Shown: one piece after another, positions 29,138 through 38,001 of the stretch
How the letters are laid out: each line of letters begins with the position of its first letter
How positions within the stretch are numbered: the first letter of the stretch is position 1
From: Acinetobacter sp. ANC 4558
GTDB taxonomy: Bacteria > Pseudomonadota > Gammaproteobacteria > Pseudomonadales > Moraxellaceae
Assembly: GCF_002135375.1 (NCBI RefSeq)
Contig: NZ_NEGH01000004.1
Span: 64,773 to 128,772 of the forward strand
Direction of reading: 5' to 3'
Length of the DNA stretch: 64,000 bases
Made by a program: the position numbers and the translations under genes
The notes under the pieces: generated by a model
The model's database searches: none
Seen by the model: only the letters and a program-made list of their open reading frames with translations
Told to the model about the DNA's origin: nothing

Positions 29138-32035
29138 ATGCATAAGATCAATCATGAAATTCGTATTATTTGGCTCATGTCACTGATCATTATTGGGGTG
29201 GGGGCATGGTTTTATGATTTGAATATTATGGTTTATGTCTGTGGCATTATCTTTATTGTCAGTATTATGCAATATGTAAATGGATACTCACAGCAAATAG
29301 AGCAGTTTGGTCAACAAAGATCTCTAACATCTTCAGCCACTCATTTTAAAATTCCCCTGTATATTATTTCAATTGTAATTGTCATAAGTGCAATATTGGA
29401 TTGGATGTACTTAGTAGCATTGGCAATCATATTTTGGGTGTATTATCTTTTAAGATGGCTTCAATTTTTAGAATTATCCATTACAAATTTACAAGAACAA
29501 ATACAAAAAAAGTTGAATGCTGAAGAGTCAGCTAAAAATATATCTACGCACAATGAAATACAGCAAAATATATCGATGGCTGTAGAAGCTCAACACATTT
29601 CTTCTAATATCGATGCGGTGATTCCAGATAAAAATAACTTCTCAGAAACTTCGACTATGAATACTGTTTCTAAATTAGAGACAGCATCAAGCTTAGTGAA
29701 AAATTCATCATTACAGATCTCTTTACCTTTAGAAGAGAATCGAAATCATCAAGATTCATCTTCTATTGGTTTTGTTGAACAGGTTCAAGCATGGATATTT
29801 CAGGGTAATCCTGTATTAAAAGTTGCGATTGCTATTTTATTTATTGGGGTAGTTTTATTACTTCGTTTTGCAACAGAACATTGGCAGTTTAGTCTGATTG
29901 CTAAACTGAGTTTTATTGCTCTAATGAGTTTATCTGTTGTTGGTCTGGGAGTATGGTTACAAGGTCGAAATCGAAGTTTTTCTTTAGCTTTAGAGGGGTT
30001 GGGCTTAGCAGGATTATTCTTAACTCTATTTTTTGCTCACTATAATCAAATCATTCCTGCTTTGTATGCTGCAAGTTTCATTTTTATTGTGATTATGGCA
30101 TTAACTTTATATTTAAGTTTAAAGCAGCAATCCGTTGAATTGGCAATTATGGCAATGGTGGTTGCCTATTTAGCACCGATAACCTTACCTGAAAACGTAG
30201 CAACTGCCGTTGAGTTTCTTACGTATTATTTTGTAATCAATCTTGCTGTTGCAATTTTAAGTTCCTTGAGACCTTGGAAATTTCTCAATCAAATTGCATT
30301 TATGATGACCATTATCTTGGGCGGTGGGTATGTTTTCATGCATGGAAATGTATTACAAAAGCCATATCTCGCAGGGTTGATTTTGGCACATACTGCCGTT
30401 TTTGTTTGGTTAGGGTTTAGATTTAGTCAGTTGTTAGCAAAAGAAGATTTAATAAAAATTCAACTGAAACCTATTTTAGATATTGCACTTATTTTTGGTG
30501 CTCCAACCGTTGGGTATTTTGCACTTTATATTCTATATTTTAATGAGATGTATATTAAAGCAGGCTTTAGTTTGGCATTTGCTACTGTGTTCGCTGTGTT
30601 ATATCAATTGGCGAGGAAGAATCGTTCGATTCCCTTTATCGCACAAAGTTATTTAAGCTTGATGCAAATTTTTTTGGTGCTCATTCCTCCAATTTTATTA
30701 CCTGAATATTGGAGTATTGCAGGTTGGTCTGTAGTTGGATTGACTATTTTTGTTTATTCTCTTTATCAAAATTCAAAGGTCAGTCGTTATTTAGCCATGG
30801 CATTGCTACTGATCGCTGGCTTTTCAGCTTTACAGTATTTTATTGATTATCATGGTGATATTCCGAATACGGTATTTTGGATATTGGTGGCGAGCTATCT
30901 TGCCAGTGTTTTTATTGTAAATGTTGATCTTCGATTTAGACAACAGGTTGATGCGCTTTTAATTGTATTTTTATCATTTTTGATGATTGTTAGTACATCA
31001 ATTTTACTGGTTTTATTCGCTGATATTTTCACTGAACCACTTACTCAAATTTATACTTTATTTGCAAGTTTACTGATATTGGTGGCTATGAATGAAATAT
31101 TACAACGTCGAAATATCGATTGGGAATGGTTATTACCGAAGTGGGTCGGGTTAACGCCCATTCATTTATTTGCTTATATTTTAGTTTACTCAAGAACTAC
31201 TGAGGGTGCCTTACATTGGATTTCAGATTATGAACGTGTGCTTGTATTGGGTGCAGGTTTATTGTTAACCAGTTTGTGGTTGCGTCCATTGCTTGGGGTT
31301 AAAACAGAAAAAGAATGGGTCAGTTTAGGAACGTTAAGTGGATTATCTCTTGCAAGCTTAAGTCTTATTCCAAGCTTTCCATATTTAAGTATGGTAATTC
31401 TGCCATTAAGTTTCTGTTTGTGGTGCTTTTGGCGAAATGAAAATCCAGCATGGGCGTTTTTTTGGCAAGCAAGGACAACTCTTGCCTTAATGGTGATATG
31501 GATCATTTGTTCACAATTATTTGCAACACAAGTTTTTCAGTATTATTGGCTTCCTGTGTTTAATCCTTTTGATCTGATGAGTATCGGAATGTTAGTCGGA
31601 TTAATGTGGATGTTAAGCCTACAAGTTAAATCTGGTCTTGATCAGGGATTGGCTTCAGTCATGGCTGTACTGGGGCTGTTGTGGCTGAGTAGTTATATTT
31701 TGTTAAGAGCATTGCATCAGTATTTGGGGACGCCACTCAATCAAATTGAGGTGTGGTCAAATGCGACAATCCAACTCAGTTTTACGCTTTTATGGGTTAT
31801 TCTTGCTTTTATTGCGATGAGTGTTGCAAGTCGAAAATGCTTAAAACCATTATGGATATTAGGAGGCAGTATTTTAATCATTGTAACTTTAAAGCTTGTA
31901 CTTCTAGATTTATCTCATATTGGAACATTAACGCGGGTTATTTCATTTTTAGGTGCAGGCTTTATTATGCTCATTATTGCTTATATTGCACCGATTCCTA
32001 CAAGTTCACCGCAAGAGATTACACCTGAAAAATAA
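29138..32035 (+). CDS. Large DUF2339 multispanning membrane protein
   Basis: A 965-residue protein with two N-terminal helices (about 10-45 and 70-110), a polar and partly coiled spacer (about 115-220, ending near the conserved WIFQGNPVLKVAIAILFIGVVLLLRFA) and then roughly 20 or more hydrophobic helices to residue about 955. The post-spacer sequence matches the DUF2339 family (LALEGLGLAGLFLTLFF; VAYLAPITL). The family is widespread, often next to a second membrane protein, and lacks a known function. It carries a C-terminal polar tail and a terminator. Confidence 0.85.
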   Translation: MHKINHEIRIIWLMSLIIIGVGAWFYDLNIMVYVCGIIFIVSIMQYVNGYSQQIEQFGQQRSLTSSATHFKIPLYIISIVIVISAILDWMYLVALAIIFWVYYLLRWLQFLELSITNLQEQIQKKLNAEESAKNISTHNEIQQNISMAVEAQHISSNIDAVIPDKNNFSETSTMNTVSKLETASSLVKNSSLQISLPLEENRNHQDSSSIGFVEQVQAWIFQGNPVLKVAIAILFIGVVLLLRFATEHWQFSLIAKLSFIALMSLSVVGLGVWLQGRNRSFSLALEGLGLAGLFLTLFFAHYNQIIPALYAASFIFIVIMALTLYLSLKQQSVELAIMAMVVAYLAPITLPENVATAVEFLTYYFVINLAVAILSSLRPWKFLNQIAFMMTIILGGGYVFMHGNVLQKPYLAGLILAHTAVFVWLGFRFSQLLAKEDLIKIQLKPILDIALIFGAPTVGYFALYILYFNEMYIKAGFSLAFATVFAVLYQLARKNRSIPFIAQSYLSLMQIFLVLIPPILLPEYWSIAGWSVVGLTIFVYSLYQNSKVSRYLAMALLLIAGFSALQYFIDYHGDIPNTVFWILVASYLASVFIVNVDLRFRQQVDALLIVFLSFLMIVSTSILLVLFADIFTEPLTQIYTLFASLLILVAMNEILQRRNIDWEWLLPKWVGLTPIHLFAYILVYSRTTEGALHWISDYERVLVLGAGLLLTSLWLRPLLGVKTEKEWVSLGTLSGLSLASLSLIPSFPYLSMVILPLSFCLWCFWRNENPAWAFFWQARTTLALMVIWIICSQLFATQVFQYYWLPVFNPFDLMSIGMLVGLMWMLSLQVKSGLDQGLASVMAVLGLLWLSSYILLRALHQYLGTPLNQIEVWSNATIQLSFTLLWVILAFIAMSVASRKCLKPLWILGGSILIIVTLKLVLLDLSHIGTLTRVISFLGAGFIMLIIAYIAPIPTSSPQEITPEK

Positions 32036-32036
32036 A

Positions 32037-32074
32037 TAAAATGCTTTGCTGATCTAGATTAGCAAAGCATTTTA
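32037..32074 (+). terminator. Intrinsic terminator after the DUF2339 gene
   Basis: TAAAATGCTTTGCT (32037-32050) pairs with AGCAAAGCATTTTA (32061-32074). It serves the convergent DUF2339 and mscS genes and may act in both directions. Confidence 0.75.
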
Positions 32075-32087
32075 TTGATCATATTTA

Positions 32088-33008
32088 CTATTTTAATTTC
32101 TTTTCACGACGTATTTCTTTTTGATTGGCATATTGATCAATATCTTCATTGTTTAACATTGAAAGGGGATGATCTACAAAGCCCATTTTAGGGACGGGAA
32201 TTTCAATTTGATTGGCTAAAAATCCATTACGAATTCGCTCTTGCATTTCATCACGGACTTTTAAGAAGTTCTCTTGCTGGCACCATACGGCAAATAAGAG
32301 TTCAATTGAAGATTCACGAAATGCTGTCACGGTGACGGCAGGTTTGGGATCAGATAATACTAACGAGTATTTACTTGCAACATCAAGTAACACTTGGCGA
32401 ACCTTAATCATATCTTCATGAAAATTAATAGCCAGTGTAATTGGAATCCGTCGAATGGGAAATTTTGAAAGATTATGTACGGGCGCACGAATGAGTTGTT
32501 CGTTTGGTAAGCGAACATAGATATTATCTTGTGTAAGCAATTTGACTGAAAGTAGATCAATTGAAATCACTTCACCTTCAATCGTATGCCCACGAATTAA
32601 GGTAATTTGAATGGTATCTCCAACCTCAAAAGATCCTTCCCCAATAAGGAAAATACCACTGATTAAGTTAGATGCTGATGTTTGAGAAGCGAAACCAATG
32701 GCAACCGTTAAAATACCAGCTGCACCCAAGAAGATGCTTAATTTAAAACCTGCTTCTTTTAAGCTGGTCATGACAAAAAGAATAAAAATAAAGTAAAAGA
32801 TGCCTCGACGCCAAATCAGACGTTGATGGGCATTAAATCGAGAACCAATTGTACGAATAAATGTATTTGAAATAAATCGAGCAGCAATAAATCCAATACA
32901 GCATAAAATAAGCGCGACTAAAATTTCTGTTAGTCGGTCTGTATTGATATTAGTAAAAACCTTTGTAAATGTATTTATAAATTCTTGTGAAATATTTGTT
33001 TCAGCCAT
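32088..33008 (-). CDS. Mechanosensitive ion channel (MscS family)
   Basis: A 306-residue small MscS channel: three hydrophobic helices (about 25-45, 65-85, 95-125), with the Gly/Ala-rich pore helix TVAIGFASQTSASNLISGIFL in the third, then the beta domain (EVGDTIQI, GEVISIDLLSVKL) and a short alpha/beta C-terminal domain. Such channels open on hypo-osmotic shock. It lies 13 nt downstream of a DUF432-like gene on the same strand, likely an operon. Exact assignment to MscS versus other subtypes is not attempted. Confidence 0.88.
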   Translation of the reverse strand: MAETNISQEFINTFTKVFTNINTDRLTEILVALILCCIGFIAARFISNTFIRTIGSRFNAHQRLIWRRGIFYFIFILFVMTSLKEAGFKLSIFLGAAGILTVAIGFASQTSASNLISGIFLIGEGSFEVGDTIQITLIRGHTIEGEVISIDLLSVKLLTQDNIYVRLPNEQLIRAPVHNLSKFPIRRIPITLAINFHEDMIKVRQVLLDVASKYSLVLSDPKPAVTVTAFRESSIELLFAVWCQQENFLKVRDEMQERIRNGFLANQIEIPVPKMGFVDHPLSMLNNEDIDQYANQKEIRREKKLK

Positions 33009-33021
33009 TTATCAACCTTCC

Positions 33022-33843
33022 TTAAAAGAATGAGTCAAACATGTTGAATAGGGCATTTGCAGGTTCTCTTGGCGGATGAAGGTAGATCACATCTCCTGCT
33101 AAAGGTGGTGTTCGATTTTCAATACGAATACGAGGAGGGCGGTCAGAACCCTCATGAATAACCTTGATTTGAGATGTCCATAAGCGACCTGTGCTTTCAC
33201 TATAAAAAAGTGGCAAGGCAGTCACTGGGACATTCATCTTATCGAAACGTAGTTGATGATGGCTAGTATTATGAAACTCGATGGATGTGACCGCTCTAAA
33301 TGCACGTGGCGTTAATTTTTGCAATTCTGTACGTCCATCGACAGAAGTGGCATAACAAATTTCTCCAGTACGATGATTTGGACCAAACCAAGTATCTTTA
33401 GGTAAAATAACAGGAATATCAAAAATAGGTTCTTTTTGACCTTTGACCATTCCTGCTAACCACAGTGGCGTACTAATATAAAGCGTACCACGCTGACCTG
33501 CTGGAATATAGATTGGATCAACGGGTTTTATCACAACTGAGCGATCCGCAAGGCGTGGCATTAGGTGTAATTTATTTTGTGTCGTTTTGAACATATAGCG
33601 TTCAATTTTTATGGGTTGTGGAAAAACAAATTCAGGATCATCAATACTATGCCATTGTTGTTCATAGTCATATTGAAGTTGAGGGCGATAATACTCTAAA
33701 CGCCATTCTTGTAGACTACGCGTAACGCGAAAGAGTAAAGAGCCAAATTGCCAAGCACGAGGTCTGTTTAATTCAAACTCTTTTTCTCCCCACCATTGAA
33801 TTTTGGGTAAGCTTGGTTCTATATAATCAACTTTATCAGACAA
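33022..33843 (-). CDS. DUF432-like protein
   Basis: A 273-residue soluble-looking protein with no signal or membrane segment. It is rich in beta-strand patterns and aromatic residues (GSLLFRVTRSLQEWRLEYYRP; YIPAGQRGTLYISTPLW). It most resembles DUF432 proteins, which often lie beside MscS-type channels in proteobacteria and archaea; this match is from memory. It precedes mscS by 13 nt, so a regulatory or accessory role at the channel is plausible but not known. Confidence 0.6.
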   Translation of the reverse strand: MSDKVDYIEPSLPKIQWWGEKEFELNRPRAWQFGSLLFRVTRSLQEWRLEYYRPQLQYDYEQQWHSIDDPEFVFPQPIKIERYMFKTTQNKLHLMPRLADRSVVIKPVDPIYIPAGQRGTLYISTPLWLAGMVKGQKEPIFDIPVILPKDTWFGPNHRTGEICYATSVDGRTELQKLTPRAFRAVTSIEFHNTSHHQLRFDKMNVPVTALPLFYSESTGRLWTSQIKVIHEGSDRPPRIRIENRTPPLAGDVIYLHPPREPANALFNMFDSFF

Positions 33844-33944
33844 TTGATATTTCCTTTTATATAGTAAATCGTAAAACAGACTTCACGCTGTCATATGCTT
33901 AGAGTACACTCAATTTAAATATTGATCATTATTATAAATTTCTA

Positions 33945-35432
33945 ATGCAAGTACTGAAACATTTACAAATACCTTATAGTTTTGCAAAAAAACATGGTGT
34001 TCTTATTCGTTACGAAGGAGATCAGGTTTATATCGTCCGAAAAAAAACAACGTCTTTGGTTGCATTGCAAGAAGCTAGAAGATATTTGGCTTCATCAGCA
34101 CAATATCAATTATGCACAGACCAAGAGTTTCATCAACTCTTGAGTTCAAGTTTTGCAGGAGATACAGGTGAGTCTCAGCAAGTTGCTGCTGGTTTAGAAG
34201 ATCATCCTGATTTATTAAGTTTAGCTGATCAAGTACCAGAAACAGAAGATTTAATGGATCAAGAAGATGATGCGCCAATTGTACGTTTAATTAATGCGCT
34301 ACTTTCAGAAGCAATTCGAGTGGGTGCTTCAGATATTCATATTGAATCTTTTGAAAAAAAATTATCGGTACGACTACGAGTAGATGGTCAGTTACGTGAA
34401 ATTGTTCAACCACGCCGTGAATTAGCACCTTTATTGGTATCTCGTATTAAGGTCATGGCACGTTTGGATATTGCAGAGAAGCGTATACCGCAAGATGGTC
34501 GAATCTCATTAAGATTGGCTGGGCGAGAAGTTGATGTGCGTGTATCTACGTTACCATCTTCACATGGTGAGCGAGTGGTCATGCGTTTATTGGATAAGCA
34601 AGCAGGACGCTTAAACATGACGCATCTGGGCTTAATGGATCATGATTATGAACGATTAAAGCAATTGGTACATCGTCCACACGGTATTATTTTGGTCACA
34701 GGTCCAACAGGTTCAGGTAAAACCACAACCTTATATGCTGCGTTGTCTGATTTAAATGATGGGTCTAGAAATATATTAACGGCTGAAGATCCAATTGAAT
34801 ACCAATTAGAGGGAATTGGACAAACTCAAGTAAATACCAAAGTGGATATGACTTTTGCACGGGCATTAAAAGCGATGCTCCGCCAAGATCCAGATGTGGT
34901 CATGGTGGGTGAAATACGTGATTTAGAAACGGCTGAAATTGCGGTGCAGGCTTCATTGACAGGACATTTAGTCTTATCAACCTTACATACCAATACCGCT
35001 ATTGGTGCTGTAACACGTTTAAAAGATATGGGAATTGAACCCTTTTTACTTTCAAGTTCCTTGATTGGGGTGGTTGCACAGCGTTTGGTTCGAACATTGT
35101 GCTCGCGTTGTTCAACTTGGTATATTGCTGATGATTTTGAAAAACAACTTTTTACGACAATAAACACTGAAAATTCACTTAAATTACCACAAGCACAAGG
35201 TTGTGAGCACTGTTCTCATACAGGTTTTATTGGTCGAACAGCAATTTATGAAATTGTACCGATTGATGAGAAAGTACGTCGTTTAATTCATAGTAATGCT
35301 GCTGAATTTGAATTGGAAAGCTATATAAGACAAGAAAATGGATCAATTCGTGATGATGGTTTAAGAAAGGTATTGGCTGGAAAAACAACAGTAGAAGAAG
35401 TATTAAGAGTGACAAATGAAGCAGTTGAATAA
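33945..35432 (+). CDS. gspE: Type II secretion system ATPase GspE
   Basis: A 495-residue secretion ATPase. The N-terminal domain (1-105) leads into the GASDIHIE motif (128-134). Walker A is GPTGSGKT (253-260), the Asp box follows (TAEDPIEYQLEGIGQTQV), Walker B is near VVMVGEIRD (318-326) and the His box is HTN (348-350). The zinc-binding Cys4 motif, C386/C389 and C420/C423, is intact. It powers pseudopilus assembly at the inner membrane. No other gsp genes are in the window, in line with scattered gsp loci in Acinetobacter. A PilB-like role is less likely because of the length and the Cys motif spacing. Confidence 0.87.
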   Translation: MQVLKHLQIPYSFAKKHGVLIRYEGDQVYIVRKKTTSLVALQEARRYLASSAQYQLCTDQEFHQLLSSSFAGDTGESQQVAAGLEDHPDLLSLADQVPETEDLMDQEDDAPIVRLINALLSEAIRVGASDIHIESFEKKLSVRLRVDGQLREIVQPRRELAPLLVSRIKVMARLDIAEKRIPQDGRISLRLAGREVDVRVSTLPSSHGERVVMRLLDKQAGRLNMTHLGLMDHDYERLKQLVHRPHGIILVTGPTGSGKTTTLYAALSDLNDGSRNILTAEDPIEYQLEGIGQTQVNTKVDMTFARALKAMLRQDPDVVMVGEIRDLETAEIAVQASLTGHLVLSTLHTNTAIGAVTRLKDMGIEPFLLSSSLIGVVAQRLVRTLCSRCSTWYIADDFEKQLFTTINTENSLKLPQAQGCEHCSHTGFIGRTAIYEIVPIDEKVRRLIHSNAAEFELESYIRQENGSIRDDGLRKVLAGKTTVEEVLRVTNEAVE

Positions 35433-35442
35433 AATCCTAAAT

Positions 35443-36273
35443 TTATGATTTATATTCAACTAAAACACGATGATTCATGAGAGGCATAGCATTGCGAATG
35501 AATTTTTGCTGTTCTAAATCGAAATGAGTACTCATGATTTGAGCGCCTTCTTCTTGAGTGGATACGAGTATTTCTCCAAGAGAATTGCTGATTGCCGCAT
35601 GCCCCCAAGTTTGACGCTTATCTCCATGCCAGCCTTGTTGCGCTGCACCAAGAACATGACATTGACTGTCTATAGCGCGTGCCTGTAATAATAACTGCCA
35701 ATGCATTTTACCTGTTGTATAGGTAAATGCTGCGGGCGCCGTTAATATATTTGCGCCTTGCGCGCGTAACTGAAGTGCGAGTTCAGGAAAGCGTAAATCA
35801 TAGCAGACCATCATGCCAATATGACCAAAAGGCGTTTTAGCAACGATAAGATCGGTTCCTGGTTCAAAGAATTTTGATTCTTGGTAGCCTCCAACAACAT
35901 CTCCGACTTGTACATCAAATAAATGAATTTTATCGTAACGCGCTTCAGTACGCTCAGGACTAATGCATAAACTTACAGTTCGAACACGACCATCTCGAAT
36001 TATCGATCCATCAGGTCGATAAGGGCAAGGTAGGGTTCCTGCAATGATCCAAATTTGATATTGATGAGCTAGATTTTCTAAACGTTGCTGTATTTCTTTA
36101 AAACGTAAAGCAGTTTCTTGCTGTTTCCCTGCAGCGAAACAGGCAAAATTTTCTGGAAAAACAATCAGACTTCCCCCATTTTTTTTACTTTGCTGTATTA
36201 ATGATTCGATGACATTGAAGTTTGCCTCAATATCATTTTGAGAGTTCATTTGGGTTACTGAAAGTAAAGTCAT
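35443..36273 (-). CDS. Carbon-nitrogen hydrolase (nitrilase superfamily, Nit2/YbeM-like)
   Basis: A 276-residue nitrilase-fold amidase. The catalytic triad is visible: Glu41 in VFPENFACF, Lys115 in ARYDKIHLFDV and Cys157 in MMVCYDLRFPE. Such Nit proteins include the omega-amidase that hydrolyses deaminated glutathione, so a repair role is the leading guess. It is 23 nt downstream of gigB, and convergent with gspE. The operon context with gigA/gigB is conserved only if the spacing is meaningful; I cannot test that here. Confidence 0.85.
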   Translation of the reverse strand: MTLLSVTQMNSQNDIEANFNVIESLIQQSKKNGGSLIVFPENFACFAAGKQQETALRFKEIQQRLENLAHQYQIWIIAGTLPCPYRPDGSIIRDGRVRTVSLCISPERTEARYDKIHLFDVQVGDVVGGYQESKFFEPGTDLIVAKTPFGHIGMMVCYDLRFPELALQLRAQGANILTAPAAFTYTTGKMHWQLLLQARAIDSQCHVLGAAQQGWHGDKRQTWGHAAISNSLGEILVSTQEEGAQIMSTHFDLEQQKFIRNAMPLMNHRVLVEYKS

Positions 36274-36296
36274 GAGGTTGCCTTGAGAAGAAAGCT

Positions 36297-36815
36297 TTAG
36301 CTTTGTGTGCTAGAAAGGGGTTCTAGATTATCTTGTTCTCTTTCAAGTTGTTTAACCAATGGTTCAAACATGTTCTGGTTGTTTTCATTCAGTTGCATCA
36401 GCGTTTTATGTGCATCTAATACCGTACATAACAGTATATTTTGGGTAACATTTTCTTCAGCAAGCGCTTTCGTGCAAATATTTGAATGATTAGAGTTGTC
36501 TAATATTACAAAAATTTGACTCAATCCCATGCTATTTGCAAGGGTCGTGATATCTGAGTTTGTAGATAACATAACTGTTTGAAGATGATGCTTTTGCTTT
36601 AGCTTAAGTCCAAGCTTAGCCAGTATGCCTAAAACCGTACTATCAATAAATGTGGTTTGAGTTAAATCTACAATTGCACCAACAATGTTAGATTGTTGTT
36701 CAATTCTATTTAAAAGTTTGTCTAAACTAATACAAGATTGGGCACGCACTTCGCCGATAAGCTTAAAAATATGCGTTCCATTTAAACTTGCATATTCAAC
36801 ATGACCTGTTGACAT
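36297..36815 (-). CDS. gigB: STAS-domain anti-sigma-factor antagonist (GigB-like)
   Basis: A 172-residue protein with a STAS domain (about 5-105). The phosphorylatable serine/threonine region is FIDSTVLG (Ser59/Thr60), as in RsbV/SpoIIAA proteins. A roughly 60-residue charged C-terminal extension (KALAEENVTQNILL onward) follows. It pairs with the PP2C phosphatase upstream. In Acinetobacter baumannii the GigA/GigB pair controls stress and virulence through a phosphorylation switch. I prefer the ATG at 36815; an in-frame ATG at 36887 would add 24 residues with atypical codons and no ribosome-binding site. Confidence 0.78.
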   Translation of the reverse strand: MSTGHVEYASLNGTHIFKLIGEVRAQSCISLDKLLNRIEQQSNIVGAIVDLTQTTFIDSTVLGILAKLGLKLKQKHHLQTVMLSTNSDITTLANSMGLSQIFVILDNSNHSNICTKALAEENVTQNILLCTVLDAHKTLMQLNENNQNMFEPLVKQLEREQDNLEPLSSTQS

Positions 36816-36927
36816 ATAAATGCCATTTTCAGAGAGGGATAGTAAATTATCCCATAGCAAAAGTTTAGACTCAAGTATATCCATCATATATATTGGTCTA
36901 ATTTACATTAAGCTATTGAATTATAAG

Positions 36928-37896
36928 TTAATTGATTCTACGTAAACTAAAGATGGCAATATCATCTGCAACATGATCAGGTGCTTTAAATGATTGATTT
37001 TGTAAATGATAGATCAGTTGAACAAACTGTTCATTCAATCCGCCACTATAAGGTTCTAGCGCACCATCAGAACAAATAATAAAGCGCGCATGTTGATTCA
37101 GAGTACATTCGAACTCTTCGACTTCCAAATCTTCTGTCAGACCTAAGGGGAAGCTGCTGGTATTTAAAATTTTAGGAGGATGATTAGGCTCAAAGATAAT
37201 TGCAGGAGGATAGTGCCCAGCACTTGACCACTTTAGCTTATGGGTTTCTAGGTTAAGAATACCACTCACCATGGTAATATGTTTTTCAATATTCTCTTGA
37301 ACAAGCATTCCATTGAGTTTCTTGATTAATTCACGTGGTGTCTTTGATCGACCATGAAATGCTGCCATCCAAGAGGTTAATAAACTGCTTGTTACACCAT
37401 GACCAGAAACATCAGCTAAGTAAAACATAATTTCTTTATCGCTAATTTTCCAATAATCAAACCAATCACCAGATAAATAAGCAGAAGGTTTAAATAATGT
37501 TTCTACTTTATAGTTTGTTAATTCAATGGGGTTCGGAAGTAAGCGTTTTTGTAATTCAGCAGCGGAAGGTAAATCACGACTGTCTTGATTACGTTTATAT
37601 TGAGCATTGATTTTAGAAAGTGTAAGTTCAAGGTTTTCAGGAAGATGATTCCAGAGCCAACCTGCCAAAGCACCGAATGCCCAAGCTTGAGAAAGTGCAA
37701 CACCTTCTTCATCAAAAGCAAGAACAATTGTAGGTAAATTCCAGCGATGTTTTAAGTAATCATCAACATCTGCAATTGCAATAATCGTTGGATCGTAAGA
37801 TTGAATCTCTTCGATGTTAATCATTTGTACACTAGGGAGCGCATCTAGCACTTGATCTAAATGAGGTATGTCACGTGTGGGGCGAATGAAATACAT
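36928..37896 (-). CDS. gigA: PP2C-type protein serine phosphatase (GigA-like, RsbU/SpoIIE family)
   Basis: A 322-residue protein. An N-terminal pseudo-receiver-like domain (about 1-105, FIRPTRDIPHLDQVLDA) precedes a PP2C/SpoIIE phosphatase domain with SGDWFDYW, YLADVSGHGVTSSLL, SSAGHYPP and FIICSDGAL, and the C-terminal DDIAIFSLRR metal-binding segment. It would dephosphorylate its partner STAS protein. A TTG at 37944 would add 16 residues; I use the ATG at 37896. It lies between mlaA (upstream) and gigB, all on the minus strand. The gene name is by resemblance to the A. baumannii pair. Confidence 0.78.
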   Translation of the reverse strand: MYFIRPTRDIPHLDQVLDALPSVQMINIEEIQSYDPTIIAIADVDDYLKHRWNLPTIVLAFDEEGVALSQAWAFGALAGWLWNHLPENLELTLSKINAQYKRNQDSRDLPSAAELQKRLLPNPIELTNYKVETLFKPSAYLSGDWFDYWKISDKEIMFYLADVSGHGVTSSLLTSWMAAFHGRSKTPRELIKKLNGMLVQENIEKHITMVSGILNLETHKLKWSSAGHYPPAIIFEPNHPPKILNTSSFPLGLTEDLEVEEFECTLNQHARFIICSDGALEPYSGGLNEQFVQLIYHLQNQSFKAPDHVADDIAIFSLRRIN

Positions 37897-38001
37897 AAAG
37901 GAGATATTTGATCCTAATCTTGATTTACCAAAATAATATAACAATCAGAAGTGTATTTGGGAAAGAATTAAATTCCTCAAATACACATAATTTTGAATAG
38001 A

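Noticed and set aside
36816..36887. Upstream extension of gigB to ATG 36887
   Set aside because: The 24 extra codons use untypical codons and have no ribosome-binding site; the conserved STAS domain starts at 36815. The longer form is not excluded.
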